Below are positions 63,291 through 64,000 of a stretch of DNA of 64,000 bases, piece by piece. Source of the DNA: Agarophyton chilense (lineage: Eukaryota > Rhodophyta > Florideophyceae > Gracilariales > Gracilariaceae); contig JARGXX010000031.1 of assembly GCA_030374765.1 (NCBI GenBank), positions 248,001 to 312,000 of the forward strand, read 5' to 3'. The notes below the pieces were generated by a model. It worked only from the letters and a program-made list of their open reading frames with translations. It did no database searches and was not told the DNA's origin. The position numbers and the translations under genes are program-made. How positions within the stretch are numbered: the stretch's first letter is position 1; the number at the start of each line of letters is the position of its first letter.

Positions 63291-64000
63291 ATATACTTGG
63301 TGATGGCGACGGCGAGATCGCTGGAGCCCAAGTACTGTGCTACTGTGGCCACTAGACTAATTAATTAAATAGAATAAAATAACCTAGTGCCACTTATTAT
63401 ATTACTACATTTCTAATTAATGTTCTTCTCATGTGGGGACCCATTACAGCGATGATCCCTGCCTTCTAAATATACCACGTTACCATAGCGCCAATATCCT
63501 ACAACTTTCCTCTCATAAGTAGAGCATCCCCCACGAGAGTATCAATATTAACTTATGAGTATTCGACACCGGAATACCGCCGAGGGCGTTGCACTACAGC
63601 GACAAAGCGAGCTCACCGAGCCACTATATAGTGTGGATTAATATAGTAAACTTTCTACCTTAAAACAACGCAGATAAAAAACATGTGAAATAACCAGCAA
63701 TGCTGCTCCAACTTCCACTTGTACCACGGACCAGGCATCCAGAGAGGCCGAATTAAAATTCGTCTAAAAAGGACTGGTGCAACCTCTACGGGTTACGCCA
63801 CAGTCTCTCTTCGAGAAATAGGATAATGACGAGTCGAAGACTTCCAACTGATCGTCTGAGAACAACCCTCTTCTTCACTGCGGACGCCCGTCTCGTTCAC
63901 AACGATCTTCAGTCACCAATGGTTTGATTCCTACCAGAGAGAATAAAAAAAGCACCCAGGCCTGAAGAATCTAAATTATACGTGAAGTGCAATGCCCTTC
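63291..64000. other. Repeat-like, gene-free window end
   Basis: About 700 bp with AT-rich runs (TTAATTAATTAAATAG near 63360) and no recognisable coding content. Confidence 0.4.

Overview
The window is nuclear DNA of a eukaryote. It carries cytosolic valyl-tRNA synthetase, a Golgi-type apyrase, a mitochondrial uL1 protein, an ESCRT-III (IST1) protein, a SNARE and a thiol dioxygenase. Most genes have no intron; the two introns I could place are 80-82 bp with GTAAGT donors and AG acceptors. Compact, intron-poor host genes lie in islands between nested LTR and tyrosine-recombinase retrotransposons. That fits a florideophyte red alga (Chondrus-like), but this is inference from gene style and transposon load. 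I saw no rRNA, no credible tRNA and no CRISPR.

Layout. 1-846: RNase H2 subunit B (minus, cut by the window edge). 1507-7589: a young Ty1/copia element (minus) with 338-bp LTRs, a CTCGA target duplication and a textbook -1 frameshift heptamer between gag and pol. 8240-12876: two tandem secreted paralogues and a type I membrane protein. 13098-18510: GDA1/CD39 apyrase and ValRS, divergently transcribed. 19057-36527: a nest of elements. A TIR DNA transposon (38-bp inverted repeats) was opened by a tyrosine-recombinase (DIRS/PAT-like) retrotransposon, which was then hit by a Ty3/gypsy element (563/582-bp LTRs, CCACC duplication). A ~510-bp MITE-like element also sits in the outer transposon. The gypsy element carries an intact 828-codon ORF on the opposite strand between pol and its 3' LTR.

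37961-46191: second host island with an LRR protein, mitochondrial uL1, IST1 with a C-terminal MIT-interacting motif, a BET1-like SNARE, a small Cys/His protein, a decayed ORF and a PCO/ADO-type thiol dioxygenase. 46192-64000: repeat-rich, gene-poor sequence with unidentified decayed frames, an old degenerate Ty3/gypsy element related to the first, a decayed Tnp2/KDZ-like transposase, and diverged LTR-like repeats.

The host genes look like unrelated housekeeping and secretory functions. IST1, the BET1-like SNARE and the Golgi apyrase all act in the endomembrane system, but nothing suggests co-regulation beyond short divergent intergenic regions. The least explained features are the antisense gypsy ORF, the three UGA-C codons in that element's sense frames, and the nested insertion record.
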